The notes: generated by a model not told the origin, from the letters alone. DNA of 64,000 nucleotides from Corticium candelabrum (GCF_963422355.1 NC_085085.1:10718001-10782000), one strand, 5' to 3'. Shown: positions 17,591 through 33,201, counted from the first letter of the stretch. Program-made: numbers and translations.

Positions 17591-17999
17591 TAATTAGAAC
17601 CAACATCTGAGAACAAAATGATATGAAATACTTCGAAATATTTCTCTGCCAGTGATAGGACTCAATACAGTTTTTTGAAACCGGTTCAGAGAATGCCATT
17701 TATGATTACTATAGTGACTGAAATTGGACATTTTGACCCACAATAGTGCTAATTGATACAGAATTGAGTCTAAATCAGTTGGTTGTTGCAATTTAAGATT
17801 ACCGTTACAACCTAGTTAAATGCCCATTAAGTTTACATTACAACTTATCAAAGCATATTCAATGCAAACAATATCCCAATCTTTGAAAACAACTTAACTT
17901 ATCAATTTATGCTCATATCAGCACTTATTTCCATTCTATAGGCCAGAATATGATGAAAAGTCAACAAAACTACTCGGCAAATACTTTTGTCCACTACTG
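17485..17999. mobile_element. Tc1/mariner-like MITE with TA target duplication
   Basis: The left end is CAGTAGTGGACAAAAGTATT followed by TGCCGAG; the right end is its exact reverse complement for 27 bp. Both ends are bordered by TA (17483-17484 and 18000-18001). CAGTNNTGGNCAAAAGTATT termini are characteristic of Tc1/mariner transposons. The 515 bp interior has no transposase frame, so this is a non-autonomous copy. It ends about 25 bp from the prominin stop codon, so it may lie in the prominin 3' UTR. Confidence 0.85.
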
Positions 18000-18025
18000 T
18001 AGATACAACAGATGTCGAGTGCTTC

Positions 18026-21000
18026 TTACTTTCCACGTGGCTCCATAGGAACACCAGAAAAGTCACTGCAAATAATCAATATAATAATAAATCTCAACAA
18101 TGTATAATACGATTACAATGTCTGTTAATTCATAGATGCATACCCTTCCTGAGAATCAAATCCCGCATTGCAATGTAACCGTCTGAAGTGGTATGCAAGA
18201 TTGACAGACAGAACCAGCACAAACAACATGAAGAACGAACACCAACCAATGCTCACCCAGAAGCCATTCTGTACACAAACACACAATTAATACGTTTTAA
18301 GGTTACGATACAAATCTAGCTATTTACCAGCCCATCCAAAGCATTTCTACACATGAACGTGGTAGCCGAATCATAGACAGTGCGAAGATTCTCACAACGA
18401 CCAATATCATTCTTAATCTGTTGACACAAGACACCAGTTAAATGGCTGGCATATTCGCCGTCCGGTGCTTGCCACACAAATCTCTTACCCACACCAATGC
18501 TTGATCGGCAAAGTCTCTCACTCGTCCCAATACAAGATCTTTAAAGTCATCGACCTCCTAAATTAATTAACAACACAAGTCAGTCAGGGTATTATGCCAG
18601 ATACAAACTGAGCTAGTTATACTGTATATACTGTAGTTGATTAGCATTATATATCAAAACTTACACAAACTTGTGTTAAAAGTTTTAGTAATAACAGAAA
18701 TTAAAGCATGGTCACGTGACGTGCGACCAGTCACGAGCCCATCTTTGGATGGTGTATATGACGTATTGCACGGCAAGTGTGTAATAAGTTACTTCCGTTA
18801 ATATCGCTCTCTTGCTTATCTACCCTGCTGCTCTTAATATTTTTTGAGTAATAATCTTTTCGAAACTTGTCTTCGAAAAATAATAGGATAACATAAAAAA
18901 TAATATTTTGGTCTCAAAAATTGTCTATTCCGGGTTTGGTTTTTGTGCATGCACATGAAACATCGTCAAAAATGGCTGCTAGACGAAAACGTGCAGCTCA
19001 AGATGCCAACTAGAAATGTTTAGAGAATTGAATCAGTTTGAAAGAATAAATAAACAAATAATTAAATCAAAAAATGACTAGTATTGCACATCAAGACCTC
19101 AAAACTAGGATTGGTAAAAAATTCTAAAATATTTTTGGAGTCTCGAAAAGAATTAGTCTCGAAAAGAATGAGTCTCGAAAAACACTAGGAGCAGTAGAGT
19201 ATACACGTCACGTGACCATGATATAAACTCCTTATCGTATGATAGCATTCTAACAGCACTCCCAGTGGGGATATAGCCCTCACGATAATACCTATAGTTA
19301 TTGCTAGGACACTATTGTAACGTGACTAAGTAAAGAGGGAGGCAGACCTCACCTAACATATAGTTATACACAAATATTTCCTAGCTAAAATACAGATTAT
19401 AGATCAGCCTATTTCAATACACTTGGTTTAGTATTAGGCAGCTACAAATGACAAAACTCTGGGAAGTATCTACTCTAGTGACAAATAGAGAAGCAGCCAA
19501 CCAAGAGCATCTAGACAATGTAATGGTGACTCGATCCTCACAGCAAGACAACGAAAAAGCTCAGTATGCTCGTGTTGGGATTGCTGCAAAGATACAGATT
19601 AATTAATTGAAACTACTAGTAGAGTGACAATGTGAAACGAAAAACTGACTTTAACCTAAGCAAAGACCTAGAGCAAGCACATCCACAGGTCAGTAAATAT
19701 TATACAATACAAATGAATAAATAATTAGATATCTAACTAGACGACTATTGACTAATCACACAGCTTGCCTCTCTGTATGACTGTACCTCTTTGATAATGT
19801 CTGATCCATTGTTGTGCAGAAAGTCTTCCAGTGTCTTGATAGCAGCAAGTAGGTTATCAACAGCAACCTGAAATAAAACCGAGTGAAACCAATCATAATC
19901 ATTCAACAAAGCAAGTACTTAATCACTGCAGAAGTGACTTCCTACTTGCTAGCAACTCACAACTCAAAAGGAAAACTAGAGTATGAAAGCAAAATCATAG
20001 CACCATGTTATAATACTCTTGATAGAACTCGTCCCTTCTTGCATCAGCCCAGGCTCACTTGTAAGCTAATGCCTTGCAGACAGTGGCTACATGTGTTCTG
20101 TTGCTTGCAACAAAATGTGTATGCGTTTGATCAAGTGTCTTGTCAAGCAAAACAGGAAGACAAAAACATGCTATTGAGCAGACACGATGTGGGTTTCGCA
20201 GATCTCGCAACAAACTAAAGGCCGTCGTTCAAAAGACTGACAGCTACATAAGAAATTTCCTTCAGGAACTTGCAATATAAACTGCTGCTCGGGGACATGC
20301 TTCGCACTGTCCATCAAAATGTTTCACATCCAGGATAAAGAATCACACTTACGGGCCTTTGCAGGGTGCAAATAATAGACTGACAGTAGGCATACTAGCC
20401 TCGCAAGCCAAGCCTTCGTCCCAGTCCCTGCTCACTGTGCGACCTCACTTGCTGTTCGCTTGCTCGCACGTGGGAGAAGGTGCTTAAGCCACAACTGCTC
20501 GCACGGAGGAAAGTAATTATAGCCATGTCTGTCTGTCTGTGTGTGTGTCTGTCTGTGTGTGTGTCTGTCTGTGTGTCTGTCTATCTGTCTGTATATATCA
20601 TCTTTGTGTCTGTCTGCCTGTCTGTCAATCTGTCTGTATGTACGAGTATGTATCTTTGTGTCTGTCTGTCTGTCTGTCTGTCTGTCAAGTCCATTAGTTA
20701 ATGACTTTGTTGTTTGCAAGGACTGATTTGTATTTTTAAAATCCTAGCATATGTACAAGTACAATTTGTATGAGAATAAATTATCTGTCTGTCTGTCTGT
20801 CTTTGTGTCTGTCCGTCTCTCTGTCTGTCTGTCATCATGCCGCACTGACAGAACCCAAATATCCAGTGCCCACTGAGAACTTAACAATAAAGCTCTTAAT
20901 GTTAGCATTACATGCTGACGACATAGTTTAATTAACTCGTGGTCCTGTTTTACGTAGGTAGTAGTGTACTGCAAATAGATAAAATCACTCGCTAGTTCAT

Positions 21001-23717
21001 CGTGTAGAGACAAACATCACCAAATCATATCAAAACCCAAACAAACTAGTCAATGACCCTGTGGAGTGTCAACAAGAGCAGCATGAACTCATTGTGCCCT
21101 ATCATCTGTGGCATGCCAACAAAACAGCATTTATTCGACGCTTTCCACCACCACCAAAAGTCTTGCAATTTGACAGCCGCCGCTCTTACTACTCAAACTG
21201 ACTATCATGTAATATAAAATTTAATTAATGATATAAAAGCAAATTAATCTAAGCAGAGAGCATACCTAATTGGCAACAGTATTATTTAACATGACAGACA
21301 ATAAATCAGTAAAACCTTTGTAGAATTGGTCGTAGTCCTCAAAGCGGCCACTTCTTTACTCAGTTCATCCTAGGTAAACAAAGTAATTCAAAGCATATAA
21401 GCAGATAAGCAAGCAACAGGGTTAGTACCTTTTCAGCGGTAGCTGGCACAATTATAGTCCTATCTATCCGTAATAATTGACCAGCAATCTCCAACGAATC
21501 ATTTCCCAGACCATACTGCAGGCACAAACACAACACGCTACTTGCTTGCATTGATAGTGCATAGTTGTCTGTCTGCACATAAATGTACTAATTTACCTCT
21601 CCAATCTGCTGTAAAGCTTCTGCCATCAGGGTAATATTTCTAACAGTGCTGTCGACATCAAATAGAACGAGATTCTTTTCTATTTCATCCGTGTAACGAT
21701 CAAAATCAATGTTGTCGACTCCCGTATTGCTGAAGTTAACTAAGTTGTTTCTTGCATCCTGCGGCAGGATGCTTACTTCGTCGATGTTAACAGTCAAGTC
21801 TTCAAAACTGCCATCTAGTGCAGGAATTTTCTGCAAAGACAAGTTGTCTCATGTCACATCATCAGTCATAAACAGGCAACATACTGATTCAATGTCGAGC
21901 TCTCTGCTTATGTTTAGTGTGCGATGATGATCCAACATAAGAGTCCGATACAGTGTAGCATCGTCTTGGCAGTCTCTAATATAAATGAATGTTCAATCAG
22001 TAAGTGTGCTATCAAAGCACAACTCAAAAACCTTAAAACTTTGCTGAGTTTGAGAGGAACCGTATCATTATCCAATACATAGCGAGACAGAATATATCCA
22101 TCGTACACAGTGGCATCATCTATTGTCTGCAAGCAAGACAGAACATGTCGTCAATATGATTCACATTCCTATGCATTCTGTAATCAGCCAGCAGCTATTG
22201 GTGCATGCCATGTCTTTCACAACAAGCCATCAAACTCAAAATTATTAATAATTATGTTCATGCTGTACTTAGGAATTTGCAACATGCTAATACACAGTCA
22301 GTATGAATCATAGCAAACATTCATACCACACCTTCTCAAAAAATTCAAGGTTCATTAGTGGGTCACAGATAATCTTTACATTGCCACCCACAAAGAAGCA
22401 AATGGCCGCAAGAATAAGAAGAAAGAATGAAAAAGCCACAACCATTCCTGCAGTTCTAAAAGCAACAAAATATTATAAATAGAAACATATAGTTGTCACA
22501 CTGTGCACACGTACATCAACAAGCAAGTGCCACTCTGATGTGATCCACGAGGACGCTTAGTAGGGTGTGCTTCGCTGTCATAGTTTATAACACCACAAGT
22601 GACTCCAAGGAGACCAAAAACAACAACAAGAAGAACCATCACACTTAAAGCGACACCAACACCATACCTGTGCACACAACACCAACACCATATCAACTAC
22701 AACCACTGAATGCCACTAAAATGTAATTAATATTTCAAACCATCTATAGACATACAATGCAGCAAAGGACATTTTATCATTACTATCTGAAATAATTGCA
22801 AGATAAAGTGGCGTATGGTTACACAACACTTGAACTTTCCTGTCAACTATGAATACATGAAACATGAGAATTTGCTACAGTAGTGAAAAAGTCTCTACAT
22901 GTGCAGCAACAAGAGCCTAAGGAAACAACCCCAACTAAGAAGCTTCTCCACATAAACGCTTACACGTACACTCACATCATGCTCACTTCAAACATAATAC
23001 TGTAGATCACATACAAATAAATGAACGTGGTCATTAGTATACTGTACAAGTACATGTGTACAGTTAATTAATGCTAAAAGAACAAGCACTTGTGCACAAC
23101 CACTACAAGTCACGACAGACCCATTGAAGCTCTACTAAATGAAAACATCCTTACTATCCGGACACTCGATTATCTGGACTTCTAACCTGTCTCCGGAGAA
23201 GTCCAGATAATCAAGGGTACACTGTAATGGATAATGGGCTTGACCACCCGCATCAGTTTAAGAAAGACTGAGTGATGAGACACCAACATGCAACAATAGG
23301 GACCTAATGGAGCTCCACTTATAATCAAAAGTTGATAAATCACTAATTTTCCTCCACTGTACAAGACCACACTCTGCTTCTACACTTAACTGTACATTCA
23401 TGTCACTAGAAGAGTCATTTAGGGTGCGTTCGATTGAGCTCTTCCAAAAGAGGCTCCGTGTGCACGCCCTTCTTCCAACTTCTACAGTTCTGCCGCTATA
23501 GTCGAAAGAGCCAACGCTATCGACTCTGCTGCTTGTTAGAAGAGCACGGCCCTCTTCCAACCTCTACCAGCTCCTGTGCAGGTAGAAGTTGAAAGAGGGG
23601 CATGTCTTCCAGACTCTTCTGGAAGAGGCTGAAAGAGCCCAATCAAACGTGCCCTTAATAGATTATTACGTTCTCCATTATGTACTCGCTCATTTGTGAG
23701 AGGCTGCATTTACAGCG

Positions 23718-23785
<68 letters not shown>

Positions 23786-23842
23786 ATATTTGCAAGCGAA
23801 GCAAGCCTCTCTCTTGTCATGTTAATTGAGCTCGAGATATAT

Positions 23843-23910
<68 letters not shown>

Positions 23911-25140
23911 CGTGCATGCGTGTGTGTGTGTGTGTGTTCCTTTATCCGGGAACACAAAACGTCGAGGTACAAAGAATTTGCCCAGATGATTGAGGTCCAG
24001 GATAAACATGAATCAACTTGTAATGTATATGTATACAAGTGACTGCCATTCAGCGAGCTTCAGGCCCTTATTTGTTGCATGTCTGTTTCTCATCACCCGC
24101 CCCCATCGGCCACACTGGTAGCACCATTACGCCATTATTCATGTAATGTGCATGTGCAATACAACCAGAGCACGTTAGTTGTATGTCTTGACTTCTTTCT
24201 GTCCAATTTTTACAGAATGCTCAACTACACAAGTTATATTGGTGTGGATCTCCAAGCAGGACGTTTAGTCTAGTACCACTATGCTGATCTCTTGTATTCC
24301 TTGAATAGCTGTGCCTGTTGACTTTCAGTGTCACATGTACATACAGTACATCCTCGATTATCCAGACCTTGACATACAAACTTCATGGAAACTGTTTACT
24401 GCAAGTGACAACGCTTTAAACTTACCATTTCTCTCATCGCTCTCTGCTCAACAAATAAGAAACCCTGGCAGGGTCATCCCAACATAGACAAACATAACGA
24501 CAAATAACTACCAACATTTCCTACGTTCTTTGCTAAACTGGCTACGTCAAAATGAACAGAAGTAGTTAAGCTACTGTACTGCAGTTAGTATATCAAGTGA
24601 ATGCTCAAAGCACAACAAACAGTGTCACATTTCAGTTGATCTAACTCCAATAAAACGTGATATAAAATAAACATAGCATTAACTGCACTACCTACACGTA
24701 TATCAGTACTGCACCAACCTGTACTTATCGAATTCTACTGCTTTCTCAGTGCCATCACGTACATGATCTCGCATGTCATCCAAAGAAAGGTCGTCGTTCA
24801 ATACTCTGTATGCTGTTTCATTGACATTGGCGACGTGTTGTTTCACAGTGGTTTGAAACTCCAAAGTCTGATCGTCAATTGTGGCCTCAACTTCCGCAGT
24901 TTTGTTCTCGACAGTTTTCGGAATGTCTTCAAATGTCTGGTTACCTTGAGCAGCCAGCTCCCTTAGTGTAGGGTCAATGCTCAGAACATCATTCACCTTG
25001 CCTATCTCTTCGCCAATATTAGGAACCTGTGAAAAACATGCAACACATTTCTCTCGTGACCTAATAGCTCAAGTACGTACTACTACAATTCGTAACACAC
25101 ACACACACGCACGCATGCACGCACGCACGCACGCATGCAT

Positions 25141-25235
<95 letters not shown>

Positions 25236-28200
25236 AATTTTGGCAAGAAACCTCATTCTACTATGAGTACCATCTAGCATGCTCCCCATACACGCTCCTA
25301 TTGTCAAACAAACAGTCGCCAAATAACTGAACTTAGACATAATATGGCAACAAGAAACTTAGTAATACAATCACACAACAAAACAGCCTGAGTCAACAAT
25401 GATGAACTAAATTTTTCAGTAAACAGTCATCCATCCAATTTCACAAAAATTAATAAAGAAATTACAATACCAGGCTCATTTGCCATTTTGAAGGCTAACG
25501 ATTTCAGCCTCTTTAGCTTACATAATGATGACATGAATGGCACAACAGCATCTTTGCATCTGCTACACCAATTGAGCAGATAAGCACCAAAGGCTATGCC
25601 ATCTACTAATTGCCTTTCCCTGTACAGTATCAACAATTGATTACAAAAACAAGGCAACAACCTGTGACACATTAGCTGACCAGTAATACATTAGAAGGGG
25701 TTGTCATCAACCCATATAACAATTAATAAATTCAATCATTCAACAACCAAATGCTGCTAGCACTGCACTGTAGCTACCAGCATTGGTAACATGCCTCTTC
25801 TACCATTTGTTCAATTCATTCAAGTCAATACAACATGAATGAACTAATAGGCTAACTGCACGACTAACAGGAATACGTTTAGCAAGGACAACTCACCTCT
25901 CTCCTTAATAATTAACAATCTGCTATGATAAAGACTCAAGCTATTATGGTGGCTTAAGGTGTCAGCAGTAGCATAACAGCAATGTAATTCTAATAATCTC
26001 CCATGCCAATACGTGCCCCACAGCCACACTATCTGCACCAGTCATTGTCTACCTGAGTGAAGTCAGCACCAAGTTGCAAAATGTCCTCACTGGGGAGCAT
26101 ATCGCAAATAGAATTAGGTATGAGGGCTCCTGCTTGACAGTTTGCCTTCAATCTGGTAACATTCCTTCTGGTCACGTTCAATTCGCTCTCCAGGTCACTT
26201 CCATAATTCAACAATGTTTCAACTGTCCTGTTGACATCACCTAGGGCAGTCTGTGTTGCATCCACTCCTGTAAACCAATTCTACTTGAAAAAATTGAGGG
26301 ACTAAAAATAGAGCATAACCGACTGTCTGCCATTCGCAGGACGCTGTCAATTGCAGGGTGCACTTGAGGACGAAATCTCTTCAATATAGGCTCGCCAAGA
26401 GACTGTGCTATTCCTACACCACACCACAAAAAATTAACAAAATTGACAGGGCAAGATGAATAAAACACAGACCTTGAACATCATTTTTTAATGTATCAGC
26501 CACAAATTGGTACTTCTCATTAGTGATAGCTTGTAGCTCCTAGAGAATAAATCAGTAATACACAGAGTCTACAAGCACAGCAACTAGTAACTATACCAGA
26601 ACTGTATCATCGACAAAGCTATAGATATCAGATATCGTGTGTTGCACTTCGTCATTCACTTGCTTTACACTGTCGCTCATGCGCTGGTTGCTCACAAACG
26701 CACATATACATCCAGCACTATGAGAACCGAAAAAAGAGCAAAACTAGTAAACGACCACATCATAACCACCTGCTTAACAATTCAGTATTTTGACTGACCC
26801 TACTCTATCTGTAAGTTTTCACTACCTCATTCCCAACCCAAAGGGTAGACGTGGAATAGTTTATGAGCTAGGAGCAATAACTCTCACCTTGGCTCCAAAG
26901 TTCCAGATGTGCTGGGCAATAACTAACCACTGCCAGTGGCAACTTGTATATAACAAATTCCATACACAACAACCAGAAGAATCCCAATAAAGGATCAGAG
27001 GCAGGAATAGAAACAGAATCCAAGACAAGTTATGACTATATACCACCACAACAATGCAAGAAATGATGCATTGAGGTGATTGTGTTAAAATTTATGCGCA
27101 CACCAAATGATGACCAATAGAGATACACAACAACTGTTCACAAGCAGTAATGCTGGGCAACTCTAAAACAATCCACAAAGAAAAGCAATGGCCACACTTG
27201 AGCAAAAGTAAAAACATTGGTTATCAAGTAGACCAAACCCAGTTTGCAAACACAAGGTGGAGAAACTAATAGAACAATGAAGGGTACTGTCTATAAAACG
27301 CATTAAGCTGAATAAATTAAATCATGATATGACTTGTGAGTACAAATCATAATATGACTTGTGAGTAGGAACTCTTAGACCTCTGTCAGCAATATAAGTA
27401 GTGAGGACAATATCATGTGCTTATGACATCACACCACTGGATAGGAAGTACTCTGTTATCTAGGGTGTAAAAGGTGCAAAGTGCACCCTAAACACATACA
27501 AAATGATAACTCAATTAACTGTTCTGTATCACTAAACCAATAAGCAGCTGACTTCCACTCACAACCAGTTGTTACCAAGCAATTTGTTCCAATACAAACT
27601 TTAAAAATCTTGTTGGAGCAATGAAATACTACGCATACACTAACAGTTACTATAATTATAATCAACAAGAGTAATGAAAGAGTATGACTCTGTACGCAAG
27701 GTCTAAGACAAGGGAGTGTAGTGGCATGTCAACTGACTTACGTTAACTCATATCATTCAAAAAAATCTAGATTGGGTACTGTACACCATATATCCATGGG
27801 TATATATAAAAATCAACTATGGGTCATACCGAATCCAACTAATAAAACAACAAGCATTACAAACTCCTTACTTGACTCAACCCACCAACACTTAAAACAA
27901 ACATGATTGCTTACAACACAAAGACCAGCAACACGGTCAAGAAAAGTATGAGCAACCATCGCTTGAGACTCGCATGCTTGTCATCTCCATCGTAAAGAAG
28001 ACTGCCTCCACAGTGTCCACACAAACGACAACAACCGAATATGGAACCGATGATGACAGTTAGCAGAGCCCACACGAGACCGATGGCAAAGGCCACAATA
28101 AAGTCCGTTTCATATGATACGATATCATCGAGTGACTCGTTATCTCCACCAAATGAGATACCCAAAAATGTAGCTCGACGTTGACGTTCGTGTGCTTCGT

Positions 28201-29373
28201 GTTCTGTTGACGAGCGACGTCTTCTGTTGCTGTCTTTGTCAACCAGAGTTTTCAAGTGTCTGTTGATTAATTCTATTGTACAAAACTTTATTAGCTAATC
28301 AATTTTCAAAATAATTTTATAACATTAATATTTCTGTATGCCAAGTCTGCACACTTTTTAGACAAAGTCCATCAAACTCCAAGTAAATATGCTAATTTTC
28401 ACATACTAATTAAAACATTCTATTTATCAATCTAATTCTTATTCTTATTTATCAATCAAATCTCTAACAGAAGACTCTTGCCTCACACACTACAACAAGA
28501 CCCTTTATCTAAATCTAAGAAGAACGAATCTATAAAGCAAGCAAATCTACTGTAAAACGATACTGTACAATATCACTAGTATCTCCTGTAAAGTGTAATG
28601 TAGTCAAGTAACTTTACAGATTGTCTTTCATGGTTTTTGTAAAGAGAGTCTATCACTATAGGTATACTATAGGTACATAGACCTTACAACACCCACAAAA
28701 ACAGATAAACATCTAGAGGTGTGTCCACTGAAATCACCAAACCCCCAATCACCACGATCATTGCACAACTCAACCAAACAAAACAGGTTCACAGTAAACT
28801 TTAGCAACGAGTAGCCGATTCGTATCGCTCCACCCAAACATCAGGACACTCGACACTCCAGGGCGTTAATTTACTTACACATGCACGTATGGGAAAACCC
28901 TAGCAACCAAGCCTTCTCACATTTCATACCTAGACAGCGTACGGAATCTACACGTATGCAGCTACGTTGGCCGTACAGTACGTATTTTTGTATTGCGATT
29001 CTCTTCCTACGTCAACTGTCTGTACTTACTGTACAGCCGGTTTACCCGGAAATGAAAGGCGACGTGACGAAACTACAAACTCCAAAATACCGATAGGCGA
29101 CAACGCTTCCTCTCTCGCGTCTGACTCACCGTACGGAGGTCCGTCGCTCTTTACCGTCTTCACGAAGCTGTTTGCGACGTCGACGAGCGGCTGCAGACCG
29201 CCGTCGTCGTACGTCGCGCTGCTGAGAGGAGGAGAACGAGATGGCAGCGGTCCGAACTCGATCTTGCCGTTGACGATCGTCTCACCCTGAGCGGTGACCG
29301 TACGAACGACGCTCGCGAATAGTGTCGCGACTGTCAAGACTGTCAAACAACTCGGACTGACACCACCCTTCAT
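18026..29373 (-). CDS. PROM: Prominin, five-pass membrane glycoprotein, 19 exons
   Basis: Prominin (CD133 family) organises cholesterol-rich plasma-membrane protrusions such as microvilli. Exons: 29373-29130, 28272-27915, 26717-26597, 26539-26473, 26413-26324, 26267-26053, 25026-24719, 22667-22515, 22455-22332, 22126-22032, 21975-21885, 21830-21597, 21515-21429, 21369-21316, 19867-19787, 18557-18489, 18417-18328, 18268-18144, 18065-18026. Total 881 codons plus stop, close to the usual 865. Signal peptide 1-30; TM1 about 139-161 followed by the Cys-rich loop [12 protein letters not shown]2 about 186-208; large extracellular loop; TM3 about 470-492; TM4 about 520-543; second loop; TM5 about 831-852; short tail ending PMEPRGK. 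The motif [17 protein letters not shown] after TM3 and [16 protein letters not shown] before TM5 match family landmarks. Exon 9 uses the upstream TTTAG acceptor, which restores the reading frame across TM4. The exon 5 donor (GTCGGT) is weak but required by phase. Confidence 0.95.
18701..19224. mobile_element. Inverted-repeat element in prominin intron 15
   Basis: CATGGTCACGTGACGTG at the left and its reverse complement at about 19205-19222 bound about 0.5 kb. Further matching inverted segments surround CTGCTGCTCTTAATATT and AGTCTCGAAAAGAAT, the latter repeated three times near the right end. No coding frame. Confidence 0.6.
20525..20690. repeat. (TCTG)n tetranucleotide repeat
   Basis: Imperfect TGTC/TGTG array in the 1.4 kb prominin intron 14. 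A second array lies at 20785-20832. Confidence 0.9.
23419..23659. mobile_element. MITE in prominin intron 7
   Basis: Terminal inverted repeats AGGGTGCGTTCGATTGAGCTCTT and, inverted, AAGGGCACGTTTGATTGGGCTCTT; pairing continues through the GAAGAG-rich interior. Flanks are TTTA (left) and TTAA (right). About 240 bp, non-coding. Confidence 0.7.
23719..23938. repeat. (TA)n then (TG)n microsatellites
   Basis: A TA array (to about 23778) and a TG array (23847-23938) separated by about 70 bp, within the 2.05 kb prominin intron 7. Confidence 0.95.
25094..25232. repeat. (CA)n/(GCAC)n compound repeat
   Basis: CA array preceded by repeated GCAC and GCAT units, only about 70 bp from the acceptor side of prominin exon 7. 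Confidence 0.95.
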
Positions 29374-30111
29374 TATGTCACACCCGACTGACAAGACGCA
29401 TGCGCAGGATTAACCTAGAGGCGTGTCTTACACCTACAAATTGGCAATTTGCAATCGCGAGGTAACTTGCGAAGACGAAAAGCTCGAATGCAAATCGTAC
29501 GGACGTAGACGCATTCATTGCAGTTCGAAAATAGAATCGGAACGTTTCGGTCTCTAGAGGTAGCCGACAGAACGGCAGAGAAGCGAAGAGCAACTCTAGC
29601 GCGGCACGTGCGAGATGCCACTTGAGATAAACGAGGTCAAGCAATCATAAATAATTAGCGAACTCAGTCGTAAGCAATCGTACCATTTCCGCGCGCTCGT
29701 AAATTATGCGCTCGTTTCGATAGATAAAACAGTAAACCGGATTTTTTGTAAAAGAACGAGAAGAAAGCCGTCCGTTTGCGAGTCAAGTGCTGTAGCTAAC
29801 CACAGGTGTTACCTATCGTCGTGTCGGCGCCTTTGTAAGGTGTCTAATTCGCTAGTTTCGGGGCGTGCCTAGCCAATAGCACTTAATTGGTGATTGCATG
29901 CAAGCAATAAACAACTGTAGGCTGTCAAGCGATCGGCGCTTCCAGCAGCACTCTTGACGTCGATTACCAGCAGATTGTAAGCAGATGGAGATCGCATCTT
30001 ACCGTGCGAGTAAACAAACGCAAGAGAAAGAACCGATCAGCAATCGACATTGTTGCTAATTTATTGGTCTATTTGTTTATTACGCGCTTGTCACGCGAGC
30101 CACTAGTGTCG
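29374..30111. promoter_or_regulatory. Divergent promoter interval between prominin and Msx
   Basis: Only about 740 bp separates the prominin ATG (29373, minus) from the Msx ATG (30112, plus), so the two head-to-head genes must share this interval for their 5' UTRs and core promoters. It is locally GC-richer, with an early CG-containing half. No clear TATA box stands out. A shared regulatory role is inferred from geometry only. Confidence 0.5.
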
Positions 30112-31405
<1,294 letters not shown>

Positions 31406-33199
31406 AGTCGAGTTCCTGTGAAAGGTAGGTGCGACAAAGTAGAGACAATTTCAGTTGGGCATGTTCCACGTGCTATTAGACTACCGCAAATTCTTTTACT
31501 CAACCTCTGCGACTACAGACTATAGTTACTGGCAGTAACATTGTCAAGATATTTGCATTATAGTGAGATTCTGTTACTAGTCTGAACTACAGATCAATGA
31601 CAGGCACTTATACTTACTTATTTGCAGTAGATTTACCGCAATTTTTCAGTTTGCATCAGACCTACTGGATGTATTTGCATGACCATGACCACAATAGATT
31701 GTTGAAGCGCTATTATCGGTGCACGAGCTCATTACGCAGTTGGAACTACTGGATTGTGTCCACCGCAAGTCCAGAATAGCAGTAGCTAAGAATGCCTACA
31801 AATTATCATCATCATGCGCATAATTGACGGTCTACCTCGCTTGTAAATCCAACACAAGTGTGTCTACAAGGCTGATGGGTACGGAAAAGGCGCTCGGTAG
31901 TATAGTTGCTCAGTCTGTCCAGCACTCATCGTGATCATCTGCTTGTTTGATGCGGTTGCGTGCGGTACGTGTCACCCTGTTTTCACACTGGTGATGGCCG
32001 TTGCCCTCTTGTTTTTTCTGCTTGAAAATGTTCGAAAAGTGAATACGTACAGTACCGTAAACGATGCTTTGAATATTTGCTCTATTATTAGAGTGAAAGG
32101 ACCACGCGACCTTCTAAAAATGGCGTCCTTCGATGGTGCTAATTGACGCAATTAATTAATTATACTTACCCACGCTAACGGATACTGTTTAATTGCCGTG
32201 GCGCTAGCTGTGGTTCTTTCTCACGTGTACGGGACCTGCTAGTAAACCGCTGTGTCCTACGTTGCAGCAACTCTCTCTTTCGTTCCTCGGACTGCCTGAG
32301 GCGCTTTTCTTCCAGACTGTCCCATAAGAGTGTATCTAATTAGAGCACTTCCAGCAGTCACCGTTAACGGAACGCGCGTTATCATCACGTGATAACTACA
32401 AATGTAACTACACTGTACCTCTGAACTAGGTTTAGCAAGAATTGTTTAACTTGTCTTAAGCTTCCAACTAAACATAATAAGTTCTAAACATGTCTAGATC
32501 GTAGATTGTAGATACAACTTAAAAGATAATTATATCCTACAGTCCCTGTAGTGAGAACACGTTCCCCCATTGCATTATTATCAAACATGGACATAGATTG
32601 AAAGAGATTGACGGTGTCATTGCTAGTCGAGTCTTGCAATCGTAACCTGATAAATTATATTAGTTAGCTAATTAGTAAACGCTAGAATGACGTACCACTC
32701 GATCCATGCAGCTATACTTTCTGACTGCGGTACCACAACTTGCATGGTAAGAAGAGAAGAATATTTATATGATGGCGATCACGAAAACCAAATTGCTGTA
32801 GGTAGAGAGATTCGTTTCTACGGTCACTACGTGCTAGTAGAAATCAAGCCAATAGAAATCAAGCCAATACCTAGAGATTCATTTTTCTCAATAGAACAGC
32901 TGCGCGCCTTGTAGACTGTATAGAAATAGACTATTAGTCACAGTAATAGTGTTATAGATAAAGTGTATCTAAACTGTACCGTCAATAATGTTGCAATTAA
33001 ATATAAAATTGATTGCAAACTCTAAGTTTGGCGACGCAGCCAAATCAGCGACGAATGTGCCCGTATATATACCGTTCCAATTCTGTTGGTCTTGCAGCTC
33101 GAGTCGTATATACACTGGTACTTTTACCTCAAAGACTTACCCATGGAGGGTGCGCGGAAACCCCTCTACTTGGCTGTGTATCACGCGCGGGAATGCTTT

Positions 33200-33201
<2 letters not shown>

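Larger units (their letters stand above)
15740..18025. other. Intergenic interval between V-ATPase B and prominin
   Basis: Contains the V-ATPase B upstream region (15.74-16.0 kb), then mostly repeats: two partly duplicated blocks with CA arrays (16.95-17.6 kb) and a Tc1/mariner-like miniature element (17.485-17.999 kb). I see no gene; the long frames are Cys-Val or Thr-His translations of CA repeats. Confidence 0.6.

Noticed and set aside
32687-32914. 75-codon frame with a duplicated IEIKP word
   Set aside because: A short local duplication; no domain, no splice context.
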